NCBI GenBank assembly: GCA_938010765.1
Contig: CALLVX010000085.1
Span: forward strand, 1-64,000
From: an uncultured Flavobacteriaceae bacterium
GTDB lineage: Bacteria > Bacteroidota > Bacteroidia > Flavobacteriales > Flavobacteriaceae
Length of the DNA stretch: 64,000 nt
Direction of reading: 5' to 3'
Below the pieces are notes generated by a model that was not told the origin of the DNA, ran no database searches, and saw nothing but the letters and a program-made list of their open reading frames with translations. Positions 19,301 through 27,613 of this stretch are shown here, one piece after another (the first letter of the stretch is position 1; every line of letters begins with the position of its first letter). A program made the position numbers and the translations under genes.

Positions 19301-20291
19301 AATGCCACAACGAATATCCGTTCCAACCTATCCGTTTTCAAAGCAAAGTTATTGGATTACGGATAACCTAGCGGTTAGAAAAGAGATCAATGTGGGAGGC
19401 AGCGATGTACTGCATCCATTGGTCTCACATAATATATCTACACTCCAAAGAGTAGGGTTTAGTTCATTGCTATCAGACAGCGAATATTACGCAAAAGATC
19501 ATAAGGTAAATGGAGTAAAACTATTTCCTGGTGCTGGTTTTCTTGAGATTGCCAGCGTTTCTGGAAGTTTGGCAGGAGAGAAAAAAGTAGCTAAAATCAA
19601 AGAGATTGTCTGGATGCATCCCCTAACATTTGAAAATGGTTCCCAATGGATACAGACCTATTTGAAACAAAATGGAAGCGGAACGGACTTTCAAATTACA
19701 TCATTAAATGACCACAACGAACAAATAGTTCATTCGGAAGGGAAAATACGCTATCAAAATGGTGCAACTTATTCTTTAGAGCAAGAAGAAACACTCTCTA
19801 TTAAAACGCTAATCGAGCAATGCCCTACAATAAGGAATGGTAGTGATTTTTACAATTCTTTTAGCAAAGCAGGTTTTGAATACGGAATGGGTTTCCGAAC
19901 AATTCGGGAGTTTTACGCCAGCAGATCGTTCGCCTTGGGCAAACTAGAAATTGCCGAGAATTTAAAGGCCGATTTTGAACATTTTATGCTTCATCCCAGT
20001 ATTTTGGATGGAGCGTTACAGACAGTTGCCGGATTATTGGCAAGTACCAATAATACTACAACGTATCTTCCTTTTAGCATTGGGGAACTTGAGGTTATCC
20101 GTCCATTGACCCAAACATGCTATGCATATGTCGAGTTCGCGGATCAGGGAGGGCCTACAAGGTCCGATGTCAAAAAATTCAATATTAAGATCGTGAACAG
20201 AAAAGGAACTTTATTGGTCAAGGTAAAAAACTTTTATACAAGAGCCTTGTCCAAAACCGAACCTGAGTTGCAAGAAGTATTGACGCATTAA
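13371..20291 (+). CDS. trans-AT polyketide synthase: ACP-KS-KR-ACP-KS-DH
   Basis: The 2306-residue protein opens directly with a beta-branching ACP (Ser43, Trp49) closely resembling the ACP that ends the previous protein, so a tandem ACP pair is split over two polypeptides. Then come KS1 (~145-560; Cys312, His447, His487), a linker ending LPTYPFAKESYW (~729), a KR (~1010-1200; SGGIGGLG, Tyr in QCDYAYAN), an ACP without the Trp flag (Ser1315), KS2 (~1400-1840; Cys1577, His1712, His1752 in NMGH), a linker with LPTYPF-like VPTYPFSKQSYW, and a C-terminal DH (~2010-2300) with canonical HxxxGxxxxP (His2044) and Asp2213. KS1-KR-ACP should make a beta-hydroxyl module. KS2-DH needs the DH-KR-ACP on the next protein to complete it. 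No AT. Alternative start ATG at 13377. A gap of only 30 bases separates it from the next gene, so co-transcription is likely. Confidence 0.94.
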   Translation: MKMNSFTKAEIRNRLIESLAASLYLESTEIDPDKSFTDLGLDSIVGVEWIKSINKEFDLELSSTKVYDYATINELTSFLLVELRSVSNTSVRKKPTQIPNRLQPRVESKANPDVKVLNSFPKLTRKIRKKKNDEKGSGNGFEDEKIAIIGISGRYPQANNLEQYWENLQQGKNSIVEIPASRWDTERYYDPDTTKQGKVYSKWLGMLDDVDCFDPLFFQISPAEAETMDPQHRIFLEESYKAFEDAGYARNTLSDQKCGVYMGIMSNEYSYMMSKNKSTSVNTTANSFAIGAARIAYFMNLKGPAIPFDTACSSSLVAIHVACQGLLNIEIDMALAGGVSLYLMPESYLGMCQAGMLSPEGQCKTFDDAADGFVPGEGAGAVVLKRLKDAERDNDHIHGVIIASGINQDGKTNGITAPSVNSQIALEREIYSRYNIDPASISYVEAHGTGTKLGDPIELEALSTVFSEKTDTLNYCAIGSVKSNIGHTSGAAGVASLQKVLLCMKNKILVPTLNVEKENRIFDFKKSPFYISREKKAWLVTESDKNKLRRAAISSFGFSGTNAHLVVEEYPQEKSLGEPATVNKSTTVMIPLSARTTEGLYQKAVDLYQYIESNTSFVRLVDMAYTLQIGREEMKERLGIVAGSVKELQNALKTFIDGQEKGENVFTGKAGKNNDSLNILQTEKTFAKLVHKWVEDRRYTKLIEIWVNGSELDWYQFYSEATPKRINLPTYPFAKESYWIPKPVAPEIGEQQCLDEKPDVKELVSKQHFYPSWEEMGISPSIATQELDSNEVLLILDVTNELHTSWNSRDQSKADAKTTVFVKLGNTFQVSSPNTFQVRPEREEDFQELIALLESTNLLPSKIIHESTRTLSSKEIGTVDGQLNTGVYALFYLCRALMGAKNQKPLRIASIFTKTLHISTPLNAALGGFFKTLALENPKYQGKVIEVPVNNKGSVLSASDKLTLLVEEFKDTNWNTNEIQYHSQRGSDMMKRYIRTLKSFVPEKNKSRVLPIKQRGVYIISGGIGGLGYIISEYLVKNYHCNLVLFGRSPLNKDQKEKLGKLKKYDNEVLYHQTDVTDLEAVKALVKVTKDTFSRVNGILHSAGVSSDSFLLKKLTKEMDQVIDPKVFGAINLDKATKDENLDFFVLFSSIAGVLGNFGQCDYAYANHFLDSFAEYRGQLEHMQQRFGKTISINWPYWEEGGFGLPENEIEQGKKHLGLYPMDTATGLEYFEDFLCSEHAQGIALYGAPFKINSYLEKRLRKSGDVMQAIPNTVPTPMLLEKTVVYLTQVIGDEIKLDPERIDSREPFDSFGIDSIVIGRINIALEKDLGPQSKTLLYEYPSIQELAEHLLEEAKDHLLGIFNISDSPIEVTGPTAETLIRENERPIPVKDSNTYEETEPMAIIGMHGKYPKSKDLAKYWENLKKGKNLIDLVPESRWEYKAFYHEDPEKADEGKIYGKWGGFINDVDKFDPEFFNIPKEEARMMDPQERLFLESVWATIEDAGYTKDSLSAIYSKGKGSDVGVFVGVTTNTYNLLATDQWNKGNYLNSSALTWSIANRVSYLMDFQGPSMPVDTACSSSLVAIHMACESLRKKECQVAIAGGVNLYLHPSKYHSLCKKRMLAQGERNYSFGAGDDGFVPGEGVGSILLKPLSKAMADKDHIYAVVKGSTFAHSGRSNGYSAPNPNSQSSLIDLTLRKARVHPETIGYVEGHGTGTQLGDSLEILALTNAFRKKMQKKQICPVGSVKANMGHAEAAAGIAGVTKILLQLKHSLLAPTINSETINPNIDFEKTPFYLQHELSPWKGEANKPRRALINSFGAGGVNACLIIEEYGANTKAADLSKERPPYLVILSAKNKESLINSANQLLSFVGEQRKVKLANLAYTLQIGREAMQERLAFIVTERKQFMEQLKKWKQNEPCEGVFQGGLSIDAGRKNRSSTDEEKINASLEESNLIELAQFWVDGANLDWGKLYEHDKMPQRISVPTYPFSKQSYWITDNLAVRKEINVGGSDVLHPLVSHNISTLQRVGFSSLLSDSEYYAKDHKVNGVKLFPGAGFLEIASVSGSLAGEKKVAKIKEIVWMHPLTFENGSQWIQTYLKQNGSGTDFQITSLNDHNEQIVHSEGKIRYQNGATYSLEQEETLSIKTLIEQCPTIRNGSDFYNSFSKAGFEYGMGFRTIREFYASRSFALGKLEIAENLKADFEHFMLHPSILDGALQTVAGLLASTNNTTTYLPFSIGELEVIRPLTQTCYAYVEFADQGGPTRSDVKKFNIKIVNRKGTLLVKVKNFYTRALSKTEPELQEVLTH

Positions 20292-20321
20292 TTATCACTT
20301 TTTTATCCTAAATTTTATCAA

Positions 20322-23300
20322 ATGATTCATCCAAAAGTTCAGTCATCCAGTGCCGAATACCCTATTGGGGTTTTTGTGTCGGAATTTACCGGTAACGAGC
20401 TCTTTCTTGCCGATCATGTTATCCAAGGGCAAAAAATTCTTCCGGGAATGGCCTATTTGGAAATTGCAAGGGCGGCGGTAGCAAACTCCATCGATATTTC
20501 CAAGGAAGAAATAATCGTTCTGGTCGATAGCGTTTTTGTCCAAGCCATATTAGTGACCCAAAAACGGGAAGTCACAACACAAGTATATCCGGGCGCGGAA
20601 GGAGAGTTCGGTGTCGAAGTAAGTACCGATCAAGGGATTCATTTTCAAACTACGGTGTTGGTTCGGAAAAAAGAGCAGGTGCGCGAAGATGAAAATATAC
20701 CCGCCCATTTAGATATTGACCTATTAAAGAAAGAATGTCCTGACCATGGTCCGACAAAAAGTGAGTTTTATCAGAACATGAGAAAGCGGGAAGTCTTTCT
20801 TGGTCCGAGCCATCAGGGGATAGAAACGATACATATCGGCACTACCAGTGCCCTTATTCGCTTGTCGTTGCCGGGATCCAGTAATCGCGGTATGGCCATG
20901 GATTCGGGCATGCTCGATAGTATTATACAGAGTGGAATTGCATTGGCCGCTAATCCCGAGGCGAACGTAGTGCCGTTTGCGGTCAGGAAGGCCATGGTTT
21001 TCGGTTCCCTAACAAATACAATGTACGCCCACGTGGTTAAAATCGATGATGGTATGAACTATACTGTATCAGACGAGGAGGGGAACGTTAAAGTGGTTAT
21101 TACAGGGTTTCTTGCACGTGAAATAGACATAAACGACCAAAAAGATACGCTTGCGTATTTTAGACCCGAATGGCGATACGAAAAAGTAGATGGTGATGGT
21201 CATACAGGCGAAAATGTGACCGTCATCCAAAAACAGGAAACCTATAGCGATTTGGTCAAATGCATAAGCTCAGTGGCAAGCCGGCTAATAAAGGAAAAAA
21301 CCGAACAGCATTGCCTGGAGGTTTCCTTGCCGAAGGATAAGCCTTCATGGAAGGGGATTACGGCGCTCTTAAAAACGATTTCCATCGAGTATCCGAGGAT
21401 AACGTACCAGGTAAGAGTAGAAAATACCCCCTTGCATTCGAGTTTTACCGAAATCGATTTGCCCAAATCGACCGATTCCTGTTGGGCCGATAATAAAACC
21501 ATTCTAATTACGGGAGGGCTGGGAGGGGTTGGTAAACTTCTTTGTTATGATATCGCCAAGAATAGCAAAGGGTGTCAACTCATACTAATCGGTAGGAGCA
21601 GGTTGACAAATGAAAAGAAACAAACGCTTAGGGAACTCACATCGAAAGGTACGGCTGCTACCTATGAAGTATGCAATATTGGTCGGGAGGAAGAGGTAAA
21701 CGATTTAATTGCAAAACTTCCGGAAATCAACGGGGTAATACACTGTGCAGGAATCAACGCGGATAACCGGATTTCCAAAAAAAGCAATCAGGAAATAGAC
21801 CAAGTATTAGCGCCTAAGGTAGCTGGTCTGAACTATCTTGATAAGGCAACTTCCGGACTTGAACTAGACTATTTTATCACATTTTCCTCCATTGCAGGAG
21901 CCTTGGGCAATGCCGGTCAAGCTGATTATGCTGCCGCCAATGCCTATATGGATGCATATATGACCATACGTGCAGAGCGGGTAGCGGACAAAAAGAGTCA
22001 TGGGAAGAGCATTAGTATCAACTGGCCCCTATGGGAAAGTGACGGAATGCAACTGGACAAAGAAACCAAAAAAAATCTCGAGCAGGTATTGAAAATTAAA
22101 CCGCTACCCGCAGCGGTTGGGCTAAGGGCCCTGAAAGAAATACTGGATAGTAATGAGCATCAGGTGGTGGTACTCTATGGAAACAAAAAAAACATCAAAA
22201 CCCTTTTCGAGAAGCCGGCAAAGAAAAAAAAGCCGGTGGAAAAGATCGAGCAAAATACCAATATTGGCGATTTGACCAAAGAGATTTTACTACAGGTAAA
22301 AGAGCAGGTCGCCACACATTTAAAGCGACCAGCAAATCAATTGGACGAGGGAGCGGATTGGGCCGAATTTGGATTTGATTCCATATTACTCTCGGGTTTT
22401 GTGAATAAGTTCAATTCAAAATTCAATCTTAGTTTACTCCCTACCGTTTTGTTCGAGGCAACCAATATAGGCAAGTTCAGCCAGTATTTGACCGATAATT
22501 ATCCGGATCATTTTACAAAAGGGCAGGGCATCGATCAACCTGGCCATTCCGTAAAAAAAGAAAATCGCCAAGCGCCCAAACGGGAATCAGGAGAAGCAGA
22601 GGAACAGGGTATAACGGTTTTTGCCAAAGGTTTCAAAAGAAAATATAAGAACAAAAGCTCATACAGGGAAAAAGACTTGGCAATCGTTGGCATGAGCTGT
22701 AAAGTGGCAGGATCTCGAAATCCAGAAGAGTTTTGGAGGATGTTGGTCGAGGAGAAGGACATGATCAGTGAAATACCAAAAGATAGATGGGATTGGAAAG
22801 ACTATCCCGGGGTAAGTAAATGGGGGTCTTTCATGGAGGGTATTGCAGAATTTGACCCCTTATTTTTCGGGATCTCTCCTGCAGAAGCTATTTATATGTC
22901 TCCCGAGCAACGTTTGATGCTTCAATACATATGGGAATGTATGGAGGACGCCGGTTATTCTTCAGAAGAACTTAAGGGAACCAAAACTGGCCTCTTTATG
23001 GGTTGTGGGCCAAGTAGCTACGTACACCTTTTATCCAATATGCCGGTCGAGGCGTATTCGGCAACGGGTATGGTACCATCGGTTGGCCCCAACCGCGTCA
23101 GTTTTTTGATGGATTGGCACGGGCCCAGTAATCCGATCGATACAGCCTGCAGCAGCAGTCTAGTGGCATTACATCGTGCAATGGAAGCCATTGATCTTGG
23201 GCATTGCGACCAGGCCTTTATAGGTGGGGTAAATGCCCTTCTTACACCTGATGTTTATGTTAGCTTTTCTAAATCAGGTATGTTATGCGAGGATGGAAGG

Positions 23301-24383
23301 TGTAAAACATTTTCAGATAAGGCAAACGGCTATGTAAGAGGAGAGGGAATAGGTGTTTTGATGGTTAAAAAGTTGCAAGATGCGATCAAGGACAATGATA
23401 CTATTTATGCCGTGGTCAAGGGAACCGCAGAAAATCATGGGGGTCACGCAAATTCGTTGACCGCCCCCAACCCAAAATCACAGGCATCGGTAATCCAAAG
23501 GGCCTTAGAAGATGCTGAAATAGATTTTAGCAGGGTCAGTTATGTGGAATGCCATGGTACCGGTACTCCCTTGGGAGACCCTATCGAGATCGAAGGTTTG
23601 AAAATGGTCGCTGCTGAATTGTTATCAGATTCAGAAAGAAAACACCGCTGTAAACTGGGGAGTATCAAATCTAACATTGGCCACCTTGAATACGGAGCGG
23701 GAATTGTTGGTTTGATAAAGGTAATACTCCAAATGAAGCATAAAAAAATCGTCAAAACGCTGCATTGCGATAATATAAACCCGTACATACAACTTCAAGG
23801 AACCCCATTTGAAATTGCCCACGAATCGACGGATTGGGAGCAACCAACAGGAGCTCCAAGAGTAGCAGGGGTCAGCAGTTTTGGTTTTGGGGGTGTAAAT
23901 GCACATATCATCTTGGAAGAATTCCCGGAAACCAAAGATCTTCCGGTAGCTGAGAAGAATACCGACGACACTAAAATACTACTTGTTATTTCTGCAAAAG
24001 ATGAAGATGGACTAATAAAATACCTTTTACAATACCAAGAGTATATTAAAACAGTGGATCAAAGTAAAAATACCCTAGAACGAATTGCCTACACCTTACA
24101 AGTAGGACGTTCGGAGATGGAAGAACGCCTTGCTTTTGTAGTGGATTCCTTCGAAGGTTGGAAGAAACAAATCGATTCGGTTTTAAGCGAAAATGGATTT
24201 ACAAATAATGAAAAAGTATTCAAAGGTTCCGTAAAAAGAAAATCTTCGAATGTGAATGGGATTTCAAACCATGGAACTGGGCAAGAGGCGATAAAGGAAA
24301 TAGTTCAACAGAACAATCATGAAAAAATAGCCGAACTATGGGTGAAAGGTTCCAAGATAGAGTGGGAATTACTATATGCGTAG
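20322..24383 (+). CDS. trans-AT polyketide synthase: DH-KR-ACP-KS, ends inside the post-KS linker
   Basis: The 1353-residue protein begins with a DH (~1-270; HxxxGxxxxP-type motif DHVIQGQKILPG with His32, and Asp199), then a KR (~390-570; ITGGLGGVG, QADYAAAN), an ACP (Ser687, no Trp flag), and a KS (~785-1210; Cys943, His1078, His1121). It completes the module begun by KS-DH at the end of the preceding protein, which therefore has two DH domains in a row on two chains. The protein stops at WVKGSKIEWELLYA, just before the YPFxxxRYW element that ends this linker in every other KS of the cluster. No ACP, thioesterase, condensation or reductase domain follows. A stop at 24381-24383 truncates it, and the next bases in another frame encode a weakly linker-like TPQRYYM. 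The chain may pass to a protein encoded elsewhere, or the gene end may be decayed. Confidence 0.93.
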   Translation: MIHPKVQSSSAEYPIGVFVSEFTGNELFLADHVIQGQKILPGMAYLEIARAAVANSIDISKEEIIVLVDSVFVQAILVTQKREVTTQVYPGAEGEFGVEVSTDQGIHFQTTVLVRKKEQVREDENIPAHLDIDLLKKECPDHGPTKSEFYQNMRKREVFLGPSHQGIETIHIGTTSALIRLSLPGSSNRGMAMDSGMLDSIIQSGIALAANPEANVVPFAVRKAMVFGSLTNTMYAHVVKIDDGMNYTVSDEEGNVKVVITGFLAREIDINDQKDTLAYFRPEWRYEKVDGDGHTGENVTVIQKQETYSDLVKCISSVASRLIKEKTEQHCLEVSLPKDKPSWKGITALLKTISIEYPRITYQVRVENTPLHSSFTEIDLPKSTDSCWADNKTILITGGLGGVGKLLCYDIAKNSKGCQLILIGRSRLTNEKKQTLRELTSKGTAATYEVCNIGREEEVNDLIAKLPEINGVIHCAGINADNRISKKSNQEIDQVLAPKVAGLNYLDKATSGLELDYFITFSSIAGALGNAGQADYAAANAYMDAYMTIRAERVADKKSHGKSISINWPLWESDGMQLDKETKKNLEQVLKIKPLPAAVGLRALKEILDSNEHQVVVLYGNKKNIKTLFEKPAKKKKPVEKIEQNTNIGDLTKEILLQVKEQVATHLKRPANQLDEGADWAEFGFDSILLSGFVNKFNSKFNLSLLPTVLFEATNIGKFSQYLTDNYPDHFTKGQGIDQPGHSVKKENRQAPKRESGEAEEQGITVFAKGFKRKYKNKSSYREKDLAIVGMSCKVAGSRNPEEFWRMLVEEKDMISEIPKDRWDWKDYPGVSKWGSFMEGIAEFDPLFFGISPAEAIYMSPEQRLMLQYIWECMEDAGYSSEELKGTKTGLFMGCGPSSYVHLLSNMPVEAYSATGMVPSVGPNRVSFLMDWHGPSNPIDTACSSSLVALHRAMEAIDLGHCDQAFIGGVNALLTPDVYVSFSKSGMLCEDGRCKTFSDKANGYVRGEGIGVLMVKKLQDAIKDNDTIYAVVKGTAENHGGHANSLTAPNPKSQASVIQRALEDAEIDFSRVSYVECHGTGTPLGDPIEIEGLKMVAAELLSDSERKHRCKLGSIKSNIGHLEYGAGIVGLIKVILQMKHKKIVKTLHCDNINPYIQLQGTPFEIAHESTDWEQPTGAPRVAGVSSFGFGGVNAHIILEEFPETKDLPVAEKNTDDTKILLVISAKDEDGLIKYLLQYQEYIKTVDQSKNTLERIAYTLQVGRSEMEERLAFVVDSFEGWKKQIDSVLSENGFTNNEKVFKGSVKRKSSNVNGISNHGTGQEAIKEIVQQNNHEKIAELWVKGSKIEWELLYA

Positions 24384-24658
24384 AACGCCCCAAAGATATT
24401 ATATGTTAAAGATCTAGATAGGCCAAATGAAGCATATGGCTAAGGTTTGCCATTCCTAGAGGAAACATCTACTCTGTTTAAATCAATCAAATACGACCAC
24501 CATTATCTAAAAACAAGTCCTTTTTAACGGTTGTGCCCTTACACATCTTAAAAAAGACATCAAAAAAATCACATTAAAATCAAAAATCTTTTGGCAACCT
24601 ATGCAGGGTCATGGTTGTTGTAAATAAGTCTGTTATTAATAATCATAAAAGTAAATAA
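24384..24658. other. intergenic gap before the beta-branching cassette
   Basis: These 275 bases separate the last PKS from the HMG-synthase gene. The stretch is AT-rich, without an ORF, and I see no convincing TAnnTTTG promoter or terminator, although a cassette promoter would be expected here. Confidence 0.35.
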
Positions 24659-25918
24659 ATGAAATTAGTTGGAATTGAGGCTATAAACGTACACGCAGGT
24701 ACCGCATGCCTAAACGTAGAAAAATTGGCCAAGCATCGTAATTTGGATATGACCAGATTTGAAAACCTGCTCATGAAGGAAAAGACCGTGGCCCTGCCAT
24801 ATGAAGATCCTATAACCTATGGCGTTAATGCGGCCAAACCCATCATCGACGCATTGAGTCCTGAGGAAAAAGATCGGATAGAAATGGTCATCTCTTGTAC
24901 GGAATCGGCCTTTGATTTTGGAAAATCAATGAGCACTTATTTTCATGATCTTTTGGGGCTCAATCGAAATTGCAGATTGTTCGAGTTAAAAAACGCCTGT
25001 TATTCTGGTATCGCTGGTTTCCAAACCGCTGTTAATTTTATTTTATCTCAAACCTCGCCAGGAGCGAAAGCATTGGTAATAGCTACCGATGTTTCACGCT
25101 TTATGGTGGAAGAAGGCGGAAGTGCCCTTACCGAAGACTGGTCTTTTGCTGAACCAAGTGGTGGTGCAGGAAGCGTGGCGTTATTGGTAAGCGATCAACC
25201 GCATATTTTTAAATTGGATGTTGGGGCCACGGGCTATTATGGGTATGAGGTGATGGATACCTGTCGTCCCACTGCAGATGGGGACGCAGGAGACTCAGAC
25301 CTATCTTTACTTTCCTACCTTGACTGTTGTGAGAATGCTTATTTGGAGTATGAAAAAAGAGTAACGGGGGCAGACTATAGAACGAGCTTTGACTATTTGG
25401 CCTTCCACGCGCCTTTTGGAGGGATGGTAAAGGGGGCTCATCGAAATATTATGAGCAAGCTAACAAAAACGAATCCCAAGGAAATAGAAGAAGATTTCAA
25501 TAGAAGGGTAATGCCAGGGCTAGACTATTGCCAGCGTGTGGCCAATATTATGGGAGCAACGGCCTTGTTGTCATTGGTCAGTACCATCGCCAACGGAAAT
25601 TTCGATACCCCAAAACGAATTGGTTGCTTTTCATATGGTTCTGGTTGTTGTTCCGAATTTTTTAGTGGTGTTGTAAGCAAGGAGGGGCAAGACCGCCTAC
25701 GTGCCTTTAACATCAAAGAAAAATTGGACAACCGCTACGAAATGACCATTGAAGAATACGAACAATTACTCATAAACAGTAATGTAGTCAAATTCGGTAC
25801 GCGTAATTCAAAACTAGATTCCACATTTATTCCTCAAGCACGAAAGGCCCTGGGAAAAGAGACGTTGTTTTTAAAGGAAATCAAAGAATTTCATAGAGAA
25901 TACGAATGGCTATCTTAA
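24659..25918 (+). CDS. HMG-CoA synthase-like protein of polyketide beta-branching (PksG/CurD/MupH family)
   Basis: The 419-residue protein condenses an acetyl unit, carried by the donor ACP, with the beta-keto group of an ACP-bound polyketide. Catalytic residues of the HMGS family are visible: Glu82 (TESAFDF), nucleophile Cys114 (KNACYSG) and His250 (AFHAPFGG). The length matches the family. It heads a run of beta-branching genes: its last 13 bases overlap ECH1, ECH2 follows, and donor ACP and decarboxylating KS lie downstream. The Trp-flagged ACPs of the PKS genes are its expected acceptors. Primary-metabolism HMGS is less likely given the context. Confidence 0.95.
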   Translation: MKLVGIEAINVHAGTACLNVEKLAKHRNLDMTRFENLLMKEKTVALPYEDPITYGVNAAKPIIDALSPEEKDRIEMVISCTESAFDFGKSMSTYFHDLLGLNRNCRLFELKNACYSGIAGFQTAVNFILSQTSPGAKALVIATDVSRFMVEEGGSALTEDWSFAEPSGGAGSVALLVSDQPHIFKLDVGATGYYGYEVMDTCRPTADGDAGDSDLSLLSYLDCCENAYLEYEKRVTGADYRTSFDYLAFHAPFGGMVKGAHRNIMSKLTKTNPKEIEEDFNRRVMPGLDYCQRVANIMGATALLSLVSTIANGNFDTPKRIGCFSYGSGCCSEFFSGVVSKEGQDRLRAFNIKEKLDNRYEMTIEEYEQLLINSNVVKFGTRNSKLDSTFIPQARKALGKETLFLKEIKEFHREYEWLS

Positions 25919-26691
25919 ACAATACATCTTACGAAACACTTAAGGTAAAGTTCGAGGACGATATTTGCTTTATTCAGATTTACCGTCCCGAAAACAATAA
26001 TACCATAAATAATATACTCATTGATGAATTTACCCGAGTGTTGGATCGGTGTGAGGAAAAAACCAAAATTATTGTTTTGGAAGGGTTGCCAGATGTTTTT
26101 TGCTATGGAGCCGATTTTAAAACGATTCATCAAGAAAGCAACCGTGAATCGGAAAGTCAACATCGAAATCCGGAACCATTGTACAAAGTCTGGCTAAGGC
26201 TTTCTAAGGGGCCTTACGTTACCATTGCCCATGTTAAGGGCAAGGCAAATGCAGGGGGAATAGGGTTTGTAGCGGCTTGTGATATTGTGCTTTGCGAGGA
26301 GAAAGCCATTTTTAGTCTTTCGGAGTTGTTATTTGGCTTGATGCCGGCATGTGTTTTGCCGTTCTTGATTCGTAGAATGGGATTTTCAAAGGCCAACTAC
26401 CTCACTTTAATGACGCGGCCAATTTCATCAAAACAGGCATTGGAATGGGGTTTGGTAGATGCCTGTGAAGTGAATTCTGAAAATCTGTTAAGAAAACACC
26501 TGTTACGACTGCGTAGATTGAACAAAACGGGAATCAAGCGGTACAAGAATTACTTGAATAAACTGGACGATTTCCCTGAATTAGCAAAATCAGAGGCGCT
26601 GGATGCCAATGTTGAGGTTTTTTCAGATCAAGCTAACATCGATAAAATAACAAGGTTCGTAACTACGGGACAATTTCCCTGGGAAGAATAA
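25906..26691 (+). CDS. enoyl-CoA hydratase/isomerase ECH1 (PksH/MupJ-like dehydratase)
   Basis: This 261-residue crotonase-fold protein overlaps the HMGS gene by 13 bases, implying translational coupling. Family core elements are seen: CYGADF (first half of the oxyanion hole), ANAGGIGFVAACD (second half), and ISSKQALEWGLVDA. In HMGS cassettes the first ECH dehydrates the HMG-ACP intermediate to methylglutaconyl-ACP, and its position right after HMGS and before the ECH2-like gene fits that role. It is more divergent from the PKS-embedded ECH domains than the next gene is. Assignment to ECH1 rather than ECH2 rests on order and on the dissimilarity to ECH2-type sequences. Confidence 0.88.
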   Translation: MAILNNTSYETLKVKFEDDICFIQIYRPENNNTINNILIDEFTRVLDRCEEKTKIIVLEGLPDVFCYGADFKTIHQESNRESESQHRNPEPLYKVWLRLSKGPYVTIAHVKGKANAGGIGFVAACDIVLCEEKAIFSLSELLFGLMPACVLPFLIRRMGFSKANYLTLMTRPISSKQALEWGLVDACEVNSENLLRKHLLRLRRLNKTGIKRYKNYLNKLDDFPELAKSEALDANVEVFSDQANIDKITRFVTTGQFPWEE

Positions 26692-26697
26692 TCACTA

Positions 26698-27447
26698 ATG
26701 ATGAAACAAGTAGTTGAGTTAACAGAAATAGAGGATCATATTATTCAGATAAAAATGCAAGATCGGGAAAGTAAGAATACTTTTTCTCCTGACCTTATTG
26801 CCGGCCTTACCAACGCTTTCGAACATATAGAATCGGAAGCGCGTTATAAAGCGGTCGTACTTACTGGCTATGATACTTATTTTGCCAGCGGAGGTACTCA
26901 AGAACAGCTAATGACGCTTTCGGATGGAAATTCGAAATTTACAGATTTTGACCTGTATAGTTTGTCTTTGAAGTGTTCTATCCCTGTAATTTCGGCAATG
27001 CAAGGTCATGGTATAGGAGGTGGTTTTGCCATGGGATTGTTCGCTGATTTCGTGATATTGAGCAGGGAAAGTATCTATACGACCAATTTCATGAAATATG
27101 GGTTCACCCCGGGCATGGGAGCTACCTATATTCTTCCAGAAAAATTGGGCATTGTCCTAGCGGAGGAAATGTTGCTTACCGCAAAAAATTATCGAGGACA
27201 AGAGTTGCAGTCCAGAGGAGTGCCTTTTCCGGTAGTGCCAAGGGAACAAGTTCTAGATCATGCGTATGGTCTGGCAAGATCATTGGCCGAAAAGCCACGG
27301 ATTTCGTTAATTACGTTAAAAGACCACCTAGTCCTAAAATTAAGAGAAGAACTTCCTAGAGTGATTGAACAAGAGGTGCTTATGCATGAAAAGACCTTTG
27401 CGCAACCTAGTGTGAAAGAACGAATCAGGTCACTTTTTGGTAAATAA
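26698..27447 (+). CDS. enoyl-CoA hydratase/isomerase ECH2 (PksI/MupK-like decarboxylase)
   Basis: This 249-residue crotonase-fold protein shows TGYDTYFASGGTQEQL, SAMQGHGIGGGFAMGLFADF and MKYGFTPGMGATYILP. It is strikingly similar along its length to the third ECH domain of the first PKS protein (TGYDHYFASGGTKEGL, AMQGHAIGAGWGLGMFADF, MRYGFTPGAGATF). In characterised cassettes ECH2 decarboxylates methylglutaconyl-ACP to the beta-methyl branch. The cluster thus appears to have one ECH2 in cis and one in trans. Tandem ATGs lie at 26698 and 26701, six bases after the ECH1 stop. Confidence 0.9.
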   Translation: MMKQVVELTEIEDHIIQIKMQDRESKNTFSPDLIAGLTNAFEHIESEARYKAVVLTGYDTYFASGGTQEQLMTLSDGNSKFTDFDLYSLSLKCSIPVISAMQGHGIGGGFAMGLFADFVILSRESIYTTNFMKYGFTPGMGATYILPEKLGIVLAEEMLLTAKNYRGQELQSRGVPFPVVPREQVLDHAYGLARSLAEKPRISLITLKDHLVLKLREELPRVIEQEVLMHEKTFAQPSVKERIRSLFGK

Positions 27448-27613
27448 CCTAGGGGCGATAAAAAATGATGCATCGCCGAAATACTTTCTCAGAGTAATTT
27501 TCATGAAAAAGAATATACCGGATTGAAATAAATGACAATACTTTATTTGCAATAAAGGTGGGTTTTATATTCAAAAAGAATCGTGTTATACATTTTAAAG
27601 ATAGTAAGAAGCG

